Source: Saccharopolyspora elongata (lineage in GTDB: Bacteria; Actinomycetota; Actinomycetes; Mycobacteriales; Pseudonocardiaceae). From it: a stretch of DNA of 38,366 nucleotides. Shown in pieces: positions 27,518 to 35,680 of this stretch. The DNA is taken from the NCBI RefSeq assembly GCF_004348985.1, contig NZ_SMKW01000087.1, positions 1-38,366 of the forward strand, read 5' to 3'. The position numbers and the translations under genes are program-made. Under the pieces are notes generated by a model. The model had not been told where the DNA came from. It saw only the letters and a list, made by a program, of their open reading frames with translations, and searched no databases. How positions within the stretch are numbered: the first letter of the stretch is position 1; every line of letters starts with the position of its first letter.

Positions 27518-28228
27518 TCACACCAGCCCACCGGTGGCGCGGAGGTTCTGCCCGGTGATCCAGCGCGCGTCCGGGCCGACCAGGAAAGCCACGACGTCGG
27601 CGACGTCCGCCGGCCGCCCCAGCCTGCCCAGCGGGATCATCTGCGCGGTGGCGGCCAGGGCTTCGCCGCCGACGGCGCCGCGCAGCAGGTCGGTGTCGGT
27701 GGGGCCGGGAGAGACGGCGTTGACGGTGATGCCGCGCGGCCCGAGTTCCTTCGCCGCGACCCGGGTGAGCTGCTCGACGGCCGCTTTGCTCGCCGCATAA
27801 GCGGATTCGCCGGGGCTGGCCCACACCGTGCTCATCGTCGAGATGCTGACGATCCGCCCGCCGTCGCCCATCCGCCGCGCCGCGTGCTGCATCGCCAGGA
27901 AGGTTCCCTTCGCGTTGACCGCCATGACGCGGTCGTAGTCGGCCTCGGACATGTCGAGAAGTGGCGTGGTGGAAGGGATTCCGGCGTTGTTGACCAAGAT
28001 GTCCAGCGCGCCGGCGGCGTCGAAGAGCCGCCGGAGGTCTTCGGCCGCCCCCATGTCGGCCCGCACCGCGCGGGCGCCGGTTGCGGCGGCGACCGCCCTC
28101 GCCGCGTCCTCGTCCTTCGCATAGCTGAACCGGACTTCCGCGCCGTCTGCCGTCAACCGCCGCACGATCGCCCGGCCGATGCCGCGCGAGCCACCGGTGA
28201 CGACTGCCGTCTTGCCTCGGAGATTCAT
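27518..28228 (-). CDS. Short-chain dehydrogenase/reductase (SDR)
   Basis: 236 residues from the ATG at 28228. Rossmann motif TGGSRGIG (10-17), NNAG, a serine-containing strand SISTMS, catalytic YAASK, and the PGPTDTDL loop after the active site. 3-oxoacyl-ACP-reductase-like; substrate unknown. Divergent from the WYL regulator gene across a 61-bp gap with an inverted repeat, which implies it is that regulator's target. Confidence 0.9.
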   Translation of the reverse strand: MNLRGKTAVVTGGSRGIGRAIVRRLTADGAEVRFSYAKDEDAARAVAAATGARAVRADMGAAEDLRRLFDAAGALDILVNNAGIPSTTPLLDMSEADYDRVMAVNAKGTFLAMQHAARRMGDGGRIVSISTMSTVWASPGESAYAASKAAVEQLTRVAAKELGPRGITVNAVSPGPTDTDLLRGAVGGEALAATAQMIPLGRLGRPADVADVVAFLVGPDARWITGQNLRATGGLV

Positions 28229-28246
28229 GGCCGCACCATCCCGCCG

Positions 28247-28271
28247 ATCGCGGAAGACTTCCTTCCGCGAT
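28247..28271. promoter_or_regulatory. Candidate operator between SDR and WYL regulator genes
   Basis: Perfect inverted repeat ATCGCGGAA-N7-TTCCGCGAT in the short divergent promoter region. Position and symmetry fit a dimeric HTH regulator controlling both itself and the SDR gene. Inferred from sequence symmetry only. Confidence 0.55.
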
Positions 28272-28289
28272 TGCGGCGACACTGGAGGA

Positions 28290-29249
28290 ATGTTGGAGAC
28301 CTCGGCTCGCCTGCTCCGCCTCCTGTCGCTGCTGCAGGCGCGGCGCGACTGGCCGGGCGGAGATCTCGCCGAACGCCTCGGCGTGACCACCCGGACGGTC
28401 CGCGCGGACGTGGACCGGCTGCGCAGCCTCGGCTATCCCGTGCATTCGGCGCCGGGCGTGGCGGGCGGCTACCGGCTCGGCGCGGGAGCGGCGCTGCCGC
28501 CGCTGTTGTTGGACGACGACGAAGCCGTCGCGGTGGCGATCGGGCTGCGCACGGCTGCGAGCGGCACGGTGTCGGGAATGGCCGAGACGTCGGTTCGCGC
28601 GTTGGCCAAGCTGGAGCAGGTGCTGCCGACACGGCTGCGCCAGCGCGTCAACGCGCTGCAGACCTACACCGTGCCGGTGCCCGGCGGTGGGCCGGTGGTC
28701 GACGCCGACGTGCTGACGGCGATCGCGCGGGCGTGCCGGGACCGCGAGCAGCTGCGGTTCGACTACCGCGCGCACGACGAGGTCGCGAGCCTGCGCACCG
28801 TCGAGCCGCATCGGCTCGTCAGCACCGGTCGTCGCTGGTACCTGGTCGGCTGGGACCGCGACCGCGAGGACTGGCGGAGCTTCCGCGTCGATCGCCTGTC
28901 GCCCCGCATTCCGGCAGGTCCCCGCTTCACGCCGCGCGAGCCGCCGGAGGGCGGTTTCGCCGCGTACGTCGCGCGCGGTGTCACGGCGGTGTTGTGGGCG
29001 TATCGAGCCCAGGTGCGCGTGCACGCGCCCGCGGAGGTCGTCGTGCGGCGGGTGCCGCCGACGACGTGGATCGTCGCGCCGATCGATGACCGGACCTGCC
29101 TGCTGGACGCGGGCGCGGACACGCCGCAACTGCTCGCGGTCTACCTCGGCGCCCTCGATCTGGACTTCGACGTGCTCGACGCCCCCGAACTCGCCGCGGC
29201 GACCCGCAGCCTCGCCGACCGCTACGCCCGCGCAGTCACGGGGCCGTGA
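28290..29249 (+). CDS. HTH-WYL transcriptional regulator (YafY-like)
   Basis: 319 residues. N-terminal winged HTH (about 5-60: LLQARRDWPGGDLAERLGVT, TRTVRADVDRLRSLGYPV), then a WYL domain (about 140-215) with PHRLVSTGRRWYLVGWDRD, and a C-terminal extension. WYL domains sense ligands, often nucleic acids or small molecules. The Shine-Dalgarno-like GGAGGA touches the ATG with almost no spacing, so translation may be leaderless. Divergent from the SDR gene. Confidence 0.9.
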   Translation: MLETSARLLRLLSLLQARRDWPGGDLAERLGVTTRTVRADVDRLRSLGYPVHSAPGVAGGYRLGAGAALPPLLLDDDEAVAVAIGLRTAASGTVSGMAETSVRALAKLEQVLPTRLRQRVNALQTYTVPVPGGGPVVDADVLTAIARACRDREQLRFDYRAHDEVASLRTVEPHRLVSTGRRWYLVGWDRDREDWRSFRVDRLSPRIPAGPRFTPREPPEGGFAAYVARGVTAVLWAYRAQVRVHAPAEVVVRRVPPTTWIVAPIDDRTCLLDAGADTPQLLAVYLGALDLDFDVLDAPELAAATRSLADRYARAVTGP

Positions 29250-29287
29250 GTGCTTTTCGTTGCTATGACGACAAGAAATGCTCACGG
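29244..29287. terminator. Imperfect hairpin spanning the WYL stop codon
   Basis: CCGTGAG (29244-29250) pairs with CTCACGG (29281-29287) and CTTTTCGT with ACGACAAG inside, one mismatch. It includes the TGA stop. Probable terminator separating the regulator from the purine operon. Confidence 0.5.
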
Positions 29288-29341
29288 GTGCTTGAGCAGC
29301 AGGAACGCGTCTTGTCGTGATGAGTTGCCCATCGGGTGGTC

Positions 29342-29371
29342 TTGACAGCGCCGGAGGGTGTCGCAAATACT
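29342..29371 (+). promoter_or_regulatory. Promoter of the purine permease operon
   Basis: TTGACA (29342-29347), 18 bp, AATACT (29366-29371): one of the best housekeeping-type promoters in the window. It gives a predicted start near 29378 and a leader of about 130 nt. Confidence 0.55.
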
Positions 29372-29385
29372 CTCCCGCATCGATT

Positions 29386-29505
29386 GGCCAAATCGGTTTG
29401 GCCCTGGTGGTGGGCATGGCGTTCACAGCGCCTAAAGCCTCCGGGGCAGTCCCGCGCCGACCGCCGGAGCGGTCGGCGAGCGCCCGGACTCAGCGCGAGG
29501 AGGCT
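29386..29505 (+). ncRNA. Structured leader of the purine permease, able to occlude the ribosome binding site
   Basis: Hairpin I: GGCCAAA-TCGG-TTTGGCC (29386-29403). Then a nested fold: AGCCTCC (29436-29442) pairs with GGAGGCT (29499-29505), which contains the Shine-Dalgarno of the GTG at 29511; inside it AGTCC (29448-29452) pairs with GGACT (29486-29490); the core is a 10-bp stem (29455-29464 with 29469-29478) capped by CGGA. It matches no riboswitch class I can identify. The fold would block translation unless opened, so a metabolite- or protein-responsive switch is a reasonable hypothesis. Confidence 0.5.
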
Positions 29506-29510
29506 CCGCA

Positions 29511-30830
29511 GTGTCCACACCGCATCCCGTCGATCAACGCCTACCCCTGGCCAAGCTGCTCCCGTTCGGCCTGCAGCACGTGCTCGTGATGGCCGCGACC
29601 CCCATCTCCAGCGTGTTCCTAGTCAGCAAGACGCTCGGCATGACGCCCGAGCTGACGATCAAGCTGCTGTCCGCGACGTTCGTGCTCGCCGGGCTGGGCA
29701 CGCTCCTGCAGTCGTTCGGCCCGTGGCGCTTCGGCGTCCGGCTGCCGTTCGTGATGCTGCCCGGCGGCGCACCGGTCGTGCTCTTCCTGGCGATCGCCCA
29801 GGAGCACGGCCTGCCCACGGCTTCCGGCGCAGTGATCCTCACCGGCGTCTTCTACTTCGTCGCGCTGCCGCTGTTCACCCGGCTGCTGCGGTTCTTCCCG
29901 ACCGTCGTCATCGGCACCATGATCGTGATCGTCGGGGTGAACCTGGTGAAGGTCGGCGGCCTGCTGGTCACCGGCAAGCCCGGCAGCCCGGACTTCGGCA
30001 ACCCCCGCGACCTGCTGCTCGGCTTCGCCACCGTGGCGTTCACGGTGCTGTTCCTGCGTTTCCTGACCGGGATGCTGCGGCAGCTGGCGGTCGTGCTCGG
30101 GCTCGCGGCCGGTACCGGCATGGCGGTGCTGCTCGGTGCTACCAGCTTCGGTGAGGTGGGCGCGGGCGGCGTGTTCAACCTGCCCGATCCCGTTCCGTTC
30201 GGTGCGCCGGAGTTCAGCCTGTTCGCCGCCCTGCCGCTGATGGTCTTCGCGCTGGTGTCGATGGCCGAGGCGACCGGTCAGACCGTGCTCAACGGCGAGA
30301 TCGTCGGCAAGGAGATCGACCCCCGCCGCGACGTGCCCAGGACGATCCGCGGCGACGCGCTGATCTCGCTGCTGGGCGGCTTCTTCGGCACCTCGCTGAT
30401 GGTGACCAGCGGCGAGAACATCGGCATCGTCCGGATGACCGGGGTGCGCAGCCGCTACGTGACGGCGGTCGCCGGGGTGGTGCTGGTGGTCATCGGCGTG
30501 GTCACCCCGATCGCCGAGGTGATCAACGGGGTTCCGGCCGCCGTGGTCGGCGGCACCGCGATCGTCGTGTTCGCGGTCATCACCGTGCTCGGGATCCAGC
30601 TGCTGCGCCAGGTCGACCTCGCCGACCACGCGAACTCGGTGATCTGCGCGGTGGCGCTCGCCTTCGGGCTGCTGCCGATCCTCGTGCCGGGCGTGTACGA
30701 CCGGCTGCCGTCGAGCCTGAGCACCTTCCTCGACAGCGGCGTCGCCGTCGGGGCCTTCGTGGCGGTGGGGCTGAACATCGCGTTCCACTACCTCCGCCGC
30801 TCGACCACGTCCACCACAACGGAAAAGTGA
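29511..30830 (+). CDS. NCS2-family xanthine/uracil-type permease
   Basis: 439 residues with about 12-14 membrane segments. Early QH motif (FGLQHVLVMAA) and the NCS2 signature E-N-x-G-x4-T-G in SGENIGIVRMTGV; FALVSMAEATGQ is the substrate-proximal helix. Proton-coupled nucleobase uptake across the cytoplasmic membrane. Xanthine or a related purine is likelier than uracil given the deaminase four bases downstream, but the substrate cannot be fixed. GTG start; ribosome binding site GAGGAGG (29497-29503) within the leader fold. Confidence 0.9.
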   Translation: MSTPHPVDQRLPLAKLLPFGLQHVLVMAATPISSVFLVSKTLGMTPELTIKLLSATFVLAGLGTLLQSFGPWRFGVRLPFVMLPGGAPVVLFLAIAQEHGLPTASGAVILTGVFYFVALPLFTRLLRFFPTVVIGTMIVIVGVNLVKVGGLLVTGKPGSPDFGNPRDLLLGFATVAFTVLFLRFLTGMLRQLAVVLGLAAGTGMAVLLGATSFGEVGAGGVFNLPDPVPFGAPEFSLFAALPLMVFALVSMAEATGQTVLNGEIVGKEIDPRRDVPRTIRGDALISLLGGFFGTSLMVTSGENIGIVRMTGVRSRYVTAVAGVVLVVIGVVTPIAEVINGVPAAVVGGTAIVVFAVITVLGIQLLRQVDLADHANSVICAVALAFGLLPILVPGVYDRLPSSLSTFLDSGVAVGAFVAVGLNIAFHYLRRSTTSTTTEK

Positions 30831-30834
30831 GATC

Positions 30835-32196
30835 GTGAACCGAGAACTGCTCGATGCCGCCGAAGTCCTGCTGCTGCCGGAGTTCCTCCTGCTGCCCGAC
30901 GGGCCGGTCCGCGACCACGCCGTGGTCGTCGCCGACGGCGTGTTCCGCGCGGTCGGACCTGCGGCGGAAGTCGTTGCGGCGCACCGGGAACTCGACCCGG
31001 TCCGGCTGGACGGCCGGTTGCTGATGCCGGGGTTCGTCGACGCCCACCACCACCTGACGCAGAGCTTCGGCAAGTCGCTGGCCTTCGGCGAGCCGTCGGA
31101 GATCTTCCGCCGGATCTGGGTGCCGCTGGAGGGCGCGCTGACCGAGGAGAACGCCTACGTCGCGGCGAAACTCGCTGCGCTGGAGGCACTTCGCGGCGGG
31201 TTCACCACCGTCTCCGAGGCAGGCACCCGAGCACCGGTCGACGTCGGGGTGGTCGCCGCGGCGACCCAGGACGCCGGGATCCGCTGCGTGCTCGGGCGGG
31301 TGTGCGACGGTCCGGACGAGGAGCACCTCGCGCGCTGGGCGGATTCGCCGCTGGTCCACCCGTCGCTCGCGATCCCGATCCCGGAGGCCGCGCCCGACGG
31401 CGTGCTGCGGGACGTGTCGCGGCTGTGCGCCGAGGCCGGTGCGGTGTTCCAGATCCACGTCAACGAGCACCTGGCTTCCGTCGAGCGGTCGCTCGAGGCG
31501 CACGGGCGCCGACCGCTGGAGCACCTGCACGAGATCGGAGCGCTGGGGCCGCAGGTCCTCGCGGCGCACGCCACGCTGCTGACCCCGACCGAGGTGCGGC
31601 TGCTCGCCGACACCGGCGCGGCGATCAGCTACAACCCGGTTGCGAGCGGGTGGAAGGGGAACGCGGTCGCGCCCGCCGAGCTGCTGTCGGTGTTGGGGGT
31701 GCGCTTCGGGCTCGGCACCGACGGCACCCGCGGCGATGCCTTCCGGCTGGTGGACGCCGCCGAGCTGGCGCAGCGGCTGGGATTCGGCCTGTCCAGCGGT
31801 GATTCCTCGTGCGGTGGCGGTTGGACCTGGCTGGAGCACGCGACGGCGCTCGGTGCCGACGCGGTGGGTCTGGGCGGATTCACCGGCGAGATCGCGGTCG
31901 GCCGGGCCGCGGACTTCCTCGTGGTGGACCTGCAGGTCCCGGAGCTGTGCCCGTCCTGGGACCTGAGCTGGGAGCTGGTCCGGCTGGCCAACCGCGATCA
32001 GATCGCCGCCGTGTTCGTCGGCGGCAGGCTGCGGTTGTGGCGCGGCTGGCCGATCGGCTGGGACGGCCCGGAACTCGTCGCGCAGGCTGCGAAGATGGCG
32101 CGCGAGGTGGTGGAGCGGGCGCCGTTGCGGCGGATCCACCCGGTGTCGGTCGAGCACCGCTCGCGCGTGTCGACGGGAATCGGCGGGCGGGCATGA
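30835..32196 (+). CDS. Amidohydrolase, guanine/8-oxoguanine-deaminase-like
   Basis: 453 residues of the metal-dependent amidohydrolase (AtzA/TrzN, subtype III) superfamily. Metal motif DAHHHLTQSF (H71, H73), later IHVNEH, AAHATLLTP, and LGTDGTRGD supply the remaining ligands. Sequence style resembles 8-oxoguanine, isoxanthopterin or N-ribosyl-heterocycle deaminases. Coupling with a purine-type permease points to purine ring deamination. GTG start four bases after the permease stop. Its own stop lies in the ATGAG that begins the third junction repeat. Confidence 0.85.
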   Translation: MNRELLDAAEVLLLPEFLLLPDGPVRDHAVVVADGVFRAVGPAAEVVAAHRELDPVRLDGRLLMPGFVDAHHHLTQSFGKSLAFGEPSEIFRRIWVPLEGALTEENAYVAAKLAALEALRGGFTTVSEAGTRAPVDVGVVAAATQDAGIRCVLGRVCDGPDEEHLARWADSPLVHPSLAIPIPEAAPDGVLRDVSRLCAEAGAVFQIHVNEHLASVERSLEAHGRRPLEHLHEIGALGPQVLAAHATLLTPTEVRLLADTGAAISYNPVASGWKGNAVAPAELLSVLGVRFGLGTDGTRGDAFRLVDAAELAQRLGFGLSSGDSSCGGGWTWLEHATALGADAVGLGGFTGEIAVGRAADFLVVDLQVPELCPSWDLSWELVRLANRDQIAAVFVGGRLRLWRGWPIGWDGPELVAQAAKMAREVVERAPLRRIHPVSVEHRSRVSTGIGGRA

Positions 32197-32332
32197 GTAG
32201 CCCTGTGTCAACCCGAGTCCTCCTCAACCGCACCTCAGGGGAACGTGACGCAAACCAGCCACAAGAAACTGCGAAACGCGAGACTGAGCCGGACGCAGCC
32301 ACAACTGTGAATCGCGGAGAGGCGGAACTGGC
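32193..32332 (+). repeat. Junction repeat, copy 3
   Basis: 140 bp between the deaminase stop and the next gene's ATG, homologous along its length to the pyrB-pyrC element: same start (ATGAG-AGCCCTGTGTCAACCC with small changes), same core (32227-32256), and the same AACTGTGAATCGCGGAGAGG near the end. Flanked by GGCATGAG on both sides. It forms a 47-codon frame starting at the deaminase stop and ending at the next gene's start, ATGA at each end. One extra base before the core is compensated downstream, so the terminal frame TTVNRGEA is the same as in the pyr copy. Confidence 0.9.
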
Positions 32333-33043
32333 ATGAGCGTCGCGGTGCTGGCGCTGATGGCGCTCGCCGTCGCCGTGGCGGCGTTCGTGCAAGGCGCCAC
32401 CGGGGTCGGGTTCGCGCTCATCGTCGCGCCGGTGGTCGGGCTGGTGGAGCCGTCGCTGCTGCCGGTCTTCCTGCTGGTGCTGATGATCCCGCTCAACCTC
32501 TACATCGCCGGGCGCGAACGCGGCAGCCTGGACAAGGTCGGCGCCGGGTGGATCACCGCCGGGCGGTTCGCCGGGACCTTCGGCGGGCTGTGGGTGCTGG
32601 TGGCGGTCCCGGTGGGCCAGCTGAACCTGCTCATCGGCGGCTCGACCGTGCTGGCGGCGGTGGTGACCCTGATCGCGCCGAAGTTCACGCCCGGCCGGGG
32701 CGCGTTCCTCGCCGCCGGGGCGATCACCGGCATCACCGAGACGGCCACCGGCGTGGGCGGACCGCCGCTGGCGCTCGTGTACCAGCACCGGCCGGCCGCG
32801 GTGCTGCGTTCGACGGTCGCGGTCTGCTTCATCGCGGGCGAGGTCATTTCGCTGGTGGTGCTGCTGGCCACCGGCAAGGTCGCGGCCGACCAGCTGTGGC
32901 CTGCGGTGCTGTTGCTGCCGGCGCTGGCGGTCGGCGCGGTGCTGAGCCGGTTCGTGCACCACCGCCTCGACGGCCCGCTGATGCGGCTGCTGGTGCAGCT
33001 GTTCGCGATCGTCTCCGGCGTCGTCCTGCTATTCGCCGGGTGA
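32333..33043 (+). CDS. TauE/SafE (TSUP) family membrane transporter
   Basis: 236 residues, about seven to eight membrane segments. The two half-repeats begin VQGATGVGFALIVAPVVGLV and GAITGITETATGVGGPPLAL, the typical G-x-G-x-G-hydrophobic pattern of the family, which exports or imports sulfite, sulfonates or organic anions. Ribosome binding site GGAGAGG comes from the inserted repeat. Substrate unknown; by operon context an anionic purine product is possible. Its 3' end overlaps the convergent LacI gene by 15 bp. Confidence 0.85.
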   Translation: MSVAVLALMALAVAVAAFVQGATGVGFALIVAPVVGLVEPSLLPVFLLVLMIPLNLYIAGRERGSLDKVGAGWITAGRFAGTFGGLWVLVAVPVGQLNLLIGGSTVLAAVVTLIAPKFTPGRGAFLAAGAITGITETATGVGGPPLALVYQHRPAAVLRSTVAVCFIAGEVISLVVLLATGKVAADQLWPAVLLLPALAVGAVLSRFVHHRLDGPLMRLLVQLFAIVSGVVLLFAG

Positions 33044-34048
33044 ACGCATCGTCGAACGGCGCGCGATCAGGACGGGCTCCGGGTTGGTGATCACCTGCGG
33101 AGTGGTCTCCTGCTTGAGATTGGCCAGCAGGAGTTCGACGGCGCCGGCTGCGGCCTGCCCGAGGTGCAGGTCGATGGCGGTGAGCGCGGGCGTGCAGGTT
33201 CGGGCGCGCAGACCGTCGTAGCGGGTCGCCACCATGACGTCCGCCGGGACGCGAAGCCCGCGGTCGGTCAGAGCCCGCACCACGCCCACGGCGAAAGCGT
33301 CGACGGTCGCGCAGATCGCGTCGACCTCCGGGTGCTCGTCCAGGAGCGCCGAGGCGGCAGCGCACCCGGCCTCCTCGCCGCCGGATTCGTCGGCCGTGAT
33401 GATCAGCGGCGCAATCCCGTGGCGGTCGGTGAACTCGCGGTAGGCGTCGATCGCGTCCACGTACGAGTTGCGGTGGCTGCTGCCGACGAGCAGGGCGATG
33501 TGGCGGGCGCCCTGTTCGCGCAGGTGGTCCAGCAGCAGCCGCCCCACCAGCCGGGCCCGCAGGTCGACGTGGGGGAGATCGGTGCCCGGCTGCCTGGCCA
33601 GCGTCACGATCGGCACGCCGCGGGCCTGCAGGCGCTTGGTCGTCGGGTCGTCCTCGTCGGGTTCGACGACGATCGCGCCGTCGATGTCCAGGGAGTCCAG
33701 CGGCGTGCCGGACTCCACCGGCGGGACCAGGACCAGCGCGTACCCGTGCAGCAGCGAGGTCTCGGCGGCGGCCGCGGCGACCTCCATGAAGAAGCCCAGC
33801 CGGGACGGGCCGCCGGCCACCGCGACCGGCATCGACGACACCAGGCCGATGGTCCGGGACTGGCCGTGGCGCAGCCGCTGCGCGCGCAGGCTCGGGTGGT
33901 AGCCGAGCTCGGCGGCGACCTTCGCCACCCGCTCCCGCGTCCGCGGATCGACCTTGCCGATCCCGTTGAGCGCGTGGGACACCGTCGTCCGGGACACCCC
34001 GGCCGCCCGTGCCACGTCGGCGATCGTCGGCCGCGTCGCTCCCGGCAT
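33029..34048 (-). CDS. LacI-family transcriptional regulator
   Basis: 339 residues from the ATG at 34048, chosen because GAGGAG ends six bases upstream; an ATG at 34054 would touch it. N-terminal HTH (TIADVARAAGVSRTTVSHAL plus NG, hinge helix YHPSLRAQRL), then a periplasmic-binding-type sensor domain with EPDEDDPT, LDHLREQGARHIALL, and TRYDGLRAR. The second half of the sensor is typical for carbohydrate or nucleoside ligands. It may control the purine operon or a distant target. A half-site TGAAAGCGC occurs at 34100-34108 upstream. Confidence 0.9.
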   Translation of the reverse strand: MPGATRPTIADVARAAGVSRTTVSHALNGIGKVDPRTRERVAKVAAELGYHPSLRAQRLRHGQSRTIGLVSSMPVAVAGGPSRLGFFMEVAAAAAETSLLHGYALVLVPPVESGTPLDSLDIDGAIVVEPDEDDPTTKRLQARGVPIVTLARQPGTDLPHVDLRARLVGRLLLDHLREQGARHIALLVGSSHRNSYVDAIDAYREFTDRHGIAPLIITADESGGEEAGCAAASALLDEHPEVDAICATVDAFAVGVVRALTDRGLRVPADVMVATRYDGLRARTCTPALTAIDLHLGQAAAGAVELLLANLKQETTPQVITNPEPVLIARRSTMRSPGE

Positions 34049-34238
34049 CACCATCTCCTCACGCTCGGGCACCTCCCAGGCTAGTCCCCAGGACCCGCCT
34101 GAAAGCGCACTGGAGGTCAACTACGCACTCCTGCCCCTTCGCGGGATGTCGGCCGGCAGTATCGCGTCTGGAATGCGCTGACGTGCTGTTGACGGTCGTG
34201 TTCCGCCCATCTGGTAGAGAGGAGGAGGTAACGAGAAG

Positions 34239-34265
34239 ATGCGCTGTTCTGGGGGTGGGCGGTGA
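34239..34265 (+). CDS. Eight-codon leader frame coupled to tnpB
   Basis: ATG at 34239 preceded by an excellent GGAGGAGG (34221-34228, 10-base spacing) reads MRCSGGGR-stop. The TGA (34263-34265) overlaps the tnpB GTG start (34262-34264) as GTGA. tnpB itself has no clear ribosome binding site, so it is probably translated by reinitiation after this leader. Confidence 0.4.
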   Translation: MRCSGGGR

Positions 34266-35680
34266 AGGTTACGCGTGTGGCGTACTCGAAGAACGTCAAC
34301 CCAGGCAAGTACGCGCAGCTCGAAGAGCAAGCCCTCCGCCTGGGCTGCGTTCGGTCGATGGTGTGGGACCGGTACGGCTCAGTGGCCGGTGCTGGTGTCT
34401 CCGACCGTGCGATCCGTGACCAGTGGATGGTTGATGGAACCGCAGCCGATTTCGACGTTCTCGCGAATGCGTGGAAGGAGACCGTGCGGGATGCGGTCGC
34501 GGACATCACTGCGAGTCGTGCAGCCGCTAAGACCAAGGTCAGGAAGGTCATCGCTCTCCGAGATGTGAGCCAAGCGGAACGCAAGCGCCTGTACGAGCTG
34601 CTCAAGCGCGACCAGTGGGCCAGCGACCCCTATCTCTCGCGGCAGATGCGCAAGCATTGGAAGAGAGGCCGCAATCGCACCCGCAACCAGATCATCATCC
34701 GCTCGGACAACGTGCGCACGTTCACTCTGATCGAAGGCGGCAACGTGTGGCTGGCGGTTCCTGGTCTCAAGCCGCGATCGAGTGTGGCGGTACCACTGGG
34801 CACTACGGTCGCCCCTTCTGGGACGTTGCGGGTGCTCCTGCGGGCAGGTCGGATCGAGGTGCACTACCAGATCGACGATGCGACGTTGAAGTCCGCACAG
34901 CGCCCGTGCGGTACCCGAGCGGTTGGGGTGGACAAAGGCTATTCCGAGGTGTTTACCGACTCTGACGGCCAACACCACGGAACCGAGCTAGGCGACCTGC
35001 TCACCAGCGAGTCGGACTACCGCAAGGTCAAAAACGCGCACCGCGCCAAACTCCGTGCTATCGCTGAGAAAGCAGAAGAGAGCGGTGAGCGGGCGAAAGC
35101 CCAGCGCATAAGGGACAACAATCTCGGCACGCTGAAGCGGCAGAGACGCTCAGCTGCCTGGCAACGTCGTGTCCGCAACATCACGTTCCAAGCCGCACAT
35201 GCCGTCGCAGACAAAGCTGGCGTGATCGTGGCCGAGGACCTCACCAAGACGTTTACGGGCCGCAAACGGCTCGGGCGCAACACCAACCGGCGCTTGGCTG
35301 CGTGGACCAAAGGCGTCACCGCCGAAGCGCTGCAGACTGTGTCGGAACGCAGAAGTTCTGTGTTGCGGCTGGTCAACGCTGCCTACACCTCACAAGCCAT
35401 CCCCGGAACGTCTTCCCTCGGGAAACGCGTTGGGGACCAGCTTCACTGCACACGGTGCGGGGTGGTGTGGCACGCCGACCACGCTGCTGCGATCAACATC
35501 CTGGACCGAGACGCCGACCCCGACATCGGCCTGTACACCCCTCATACGCGGGTTAAGCAGATCCTCCAGGAACGCGATCGCCGACGGTCCAGACTGCCGG
35601 ACCAGGACTCCAACACCACACGTCAGTGCAGGTGTGGAGAGCGAATCAACCGATTCCAACCAACAGTGATCAAGGAATAG
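34262..35680 (+). CDS. tnpB: TnpB, RNA-guided-nuclease-type protein of the IS605 family
   Basis: 472 residues, larger than typical TnpB (about 400). RuvC-like active site complete: D224 in AVGVDKGYSE, E325 in VIVAEDL, D406 in WHADHAAAINI. The zinc ribbon is half lost: the usual first CxxC after YTSQ is replaced by AIPGTSSLG, while the second pair is present (C396, C399); a further CRCG occurs in the C-terminal tail (456-459). Codon use is less GC-biased than neighbours, consistent with transfer. No tnpA partner and no CRISPR array nearby. The gene ends nine bases before the priA ATG, leaving little room for a separate omega-RNA end. Confidence 0.85.
   Translation: MKVTRVAYSKNVNPGKYAQLEEQALRLGCVRSMVWDRYGSVAGAGVSDRAIRDQWMVDGTAADFDVLANAWKETVRDAVADITASRAAAKTKVRKVIALRDVSQAERKRLYELLKRDQWASDPYLSRQMRKHWKRGRNRTRNQIIIRSDNVRTFTLIEGGNVWLAVPGLKPRSSVAVPLGTTVAPSGTLRVLLRAGRIEVHYQIDDATLKSAQRPCGTRAVGVDKGYSEVFTDSDGQHHGTELGDLLTSESDYRKVKNAHRAKLRAIAEKAEESGERAKAQRIRDNNLGTLKRQRRSAAWQRRVRNITFQAAHAVADKAGVIVAEDLTKTFTGRKRLGRNTNRRLAAWTKGVTAEALQTVSERRSSVLRLVNAAYTSQAIPGTSSLGKRVGDQLHCTRCGVVWHADHAAAINILDRDADPDIGLYTPHTRVKQILQERDRRRSRLPDQDSNTTRQCRCGERINRFQPTVIKE

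Noticed and set aside
29386..29510. Cobalamin, guanidine or TPP riboswitch in the purine permease leader
   Set aside because: Short resemblances (CAGTCCCGC, CCCGGACT) do not extend to the conserved cores of those classes; only base pairing is claimed.
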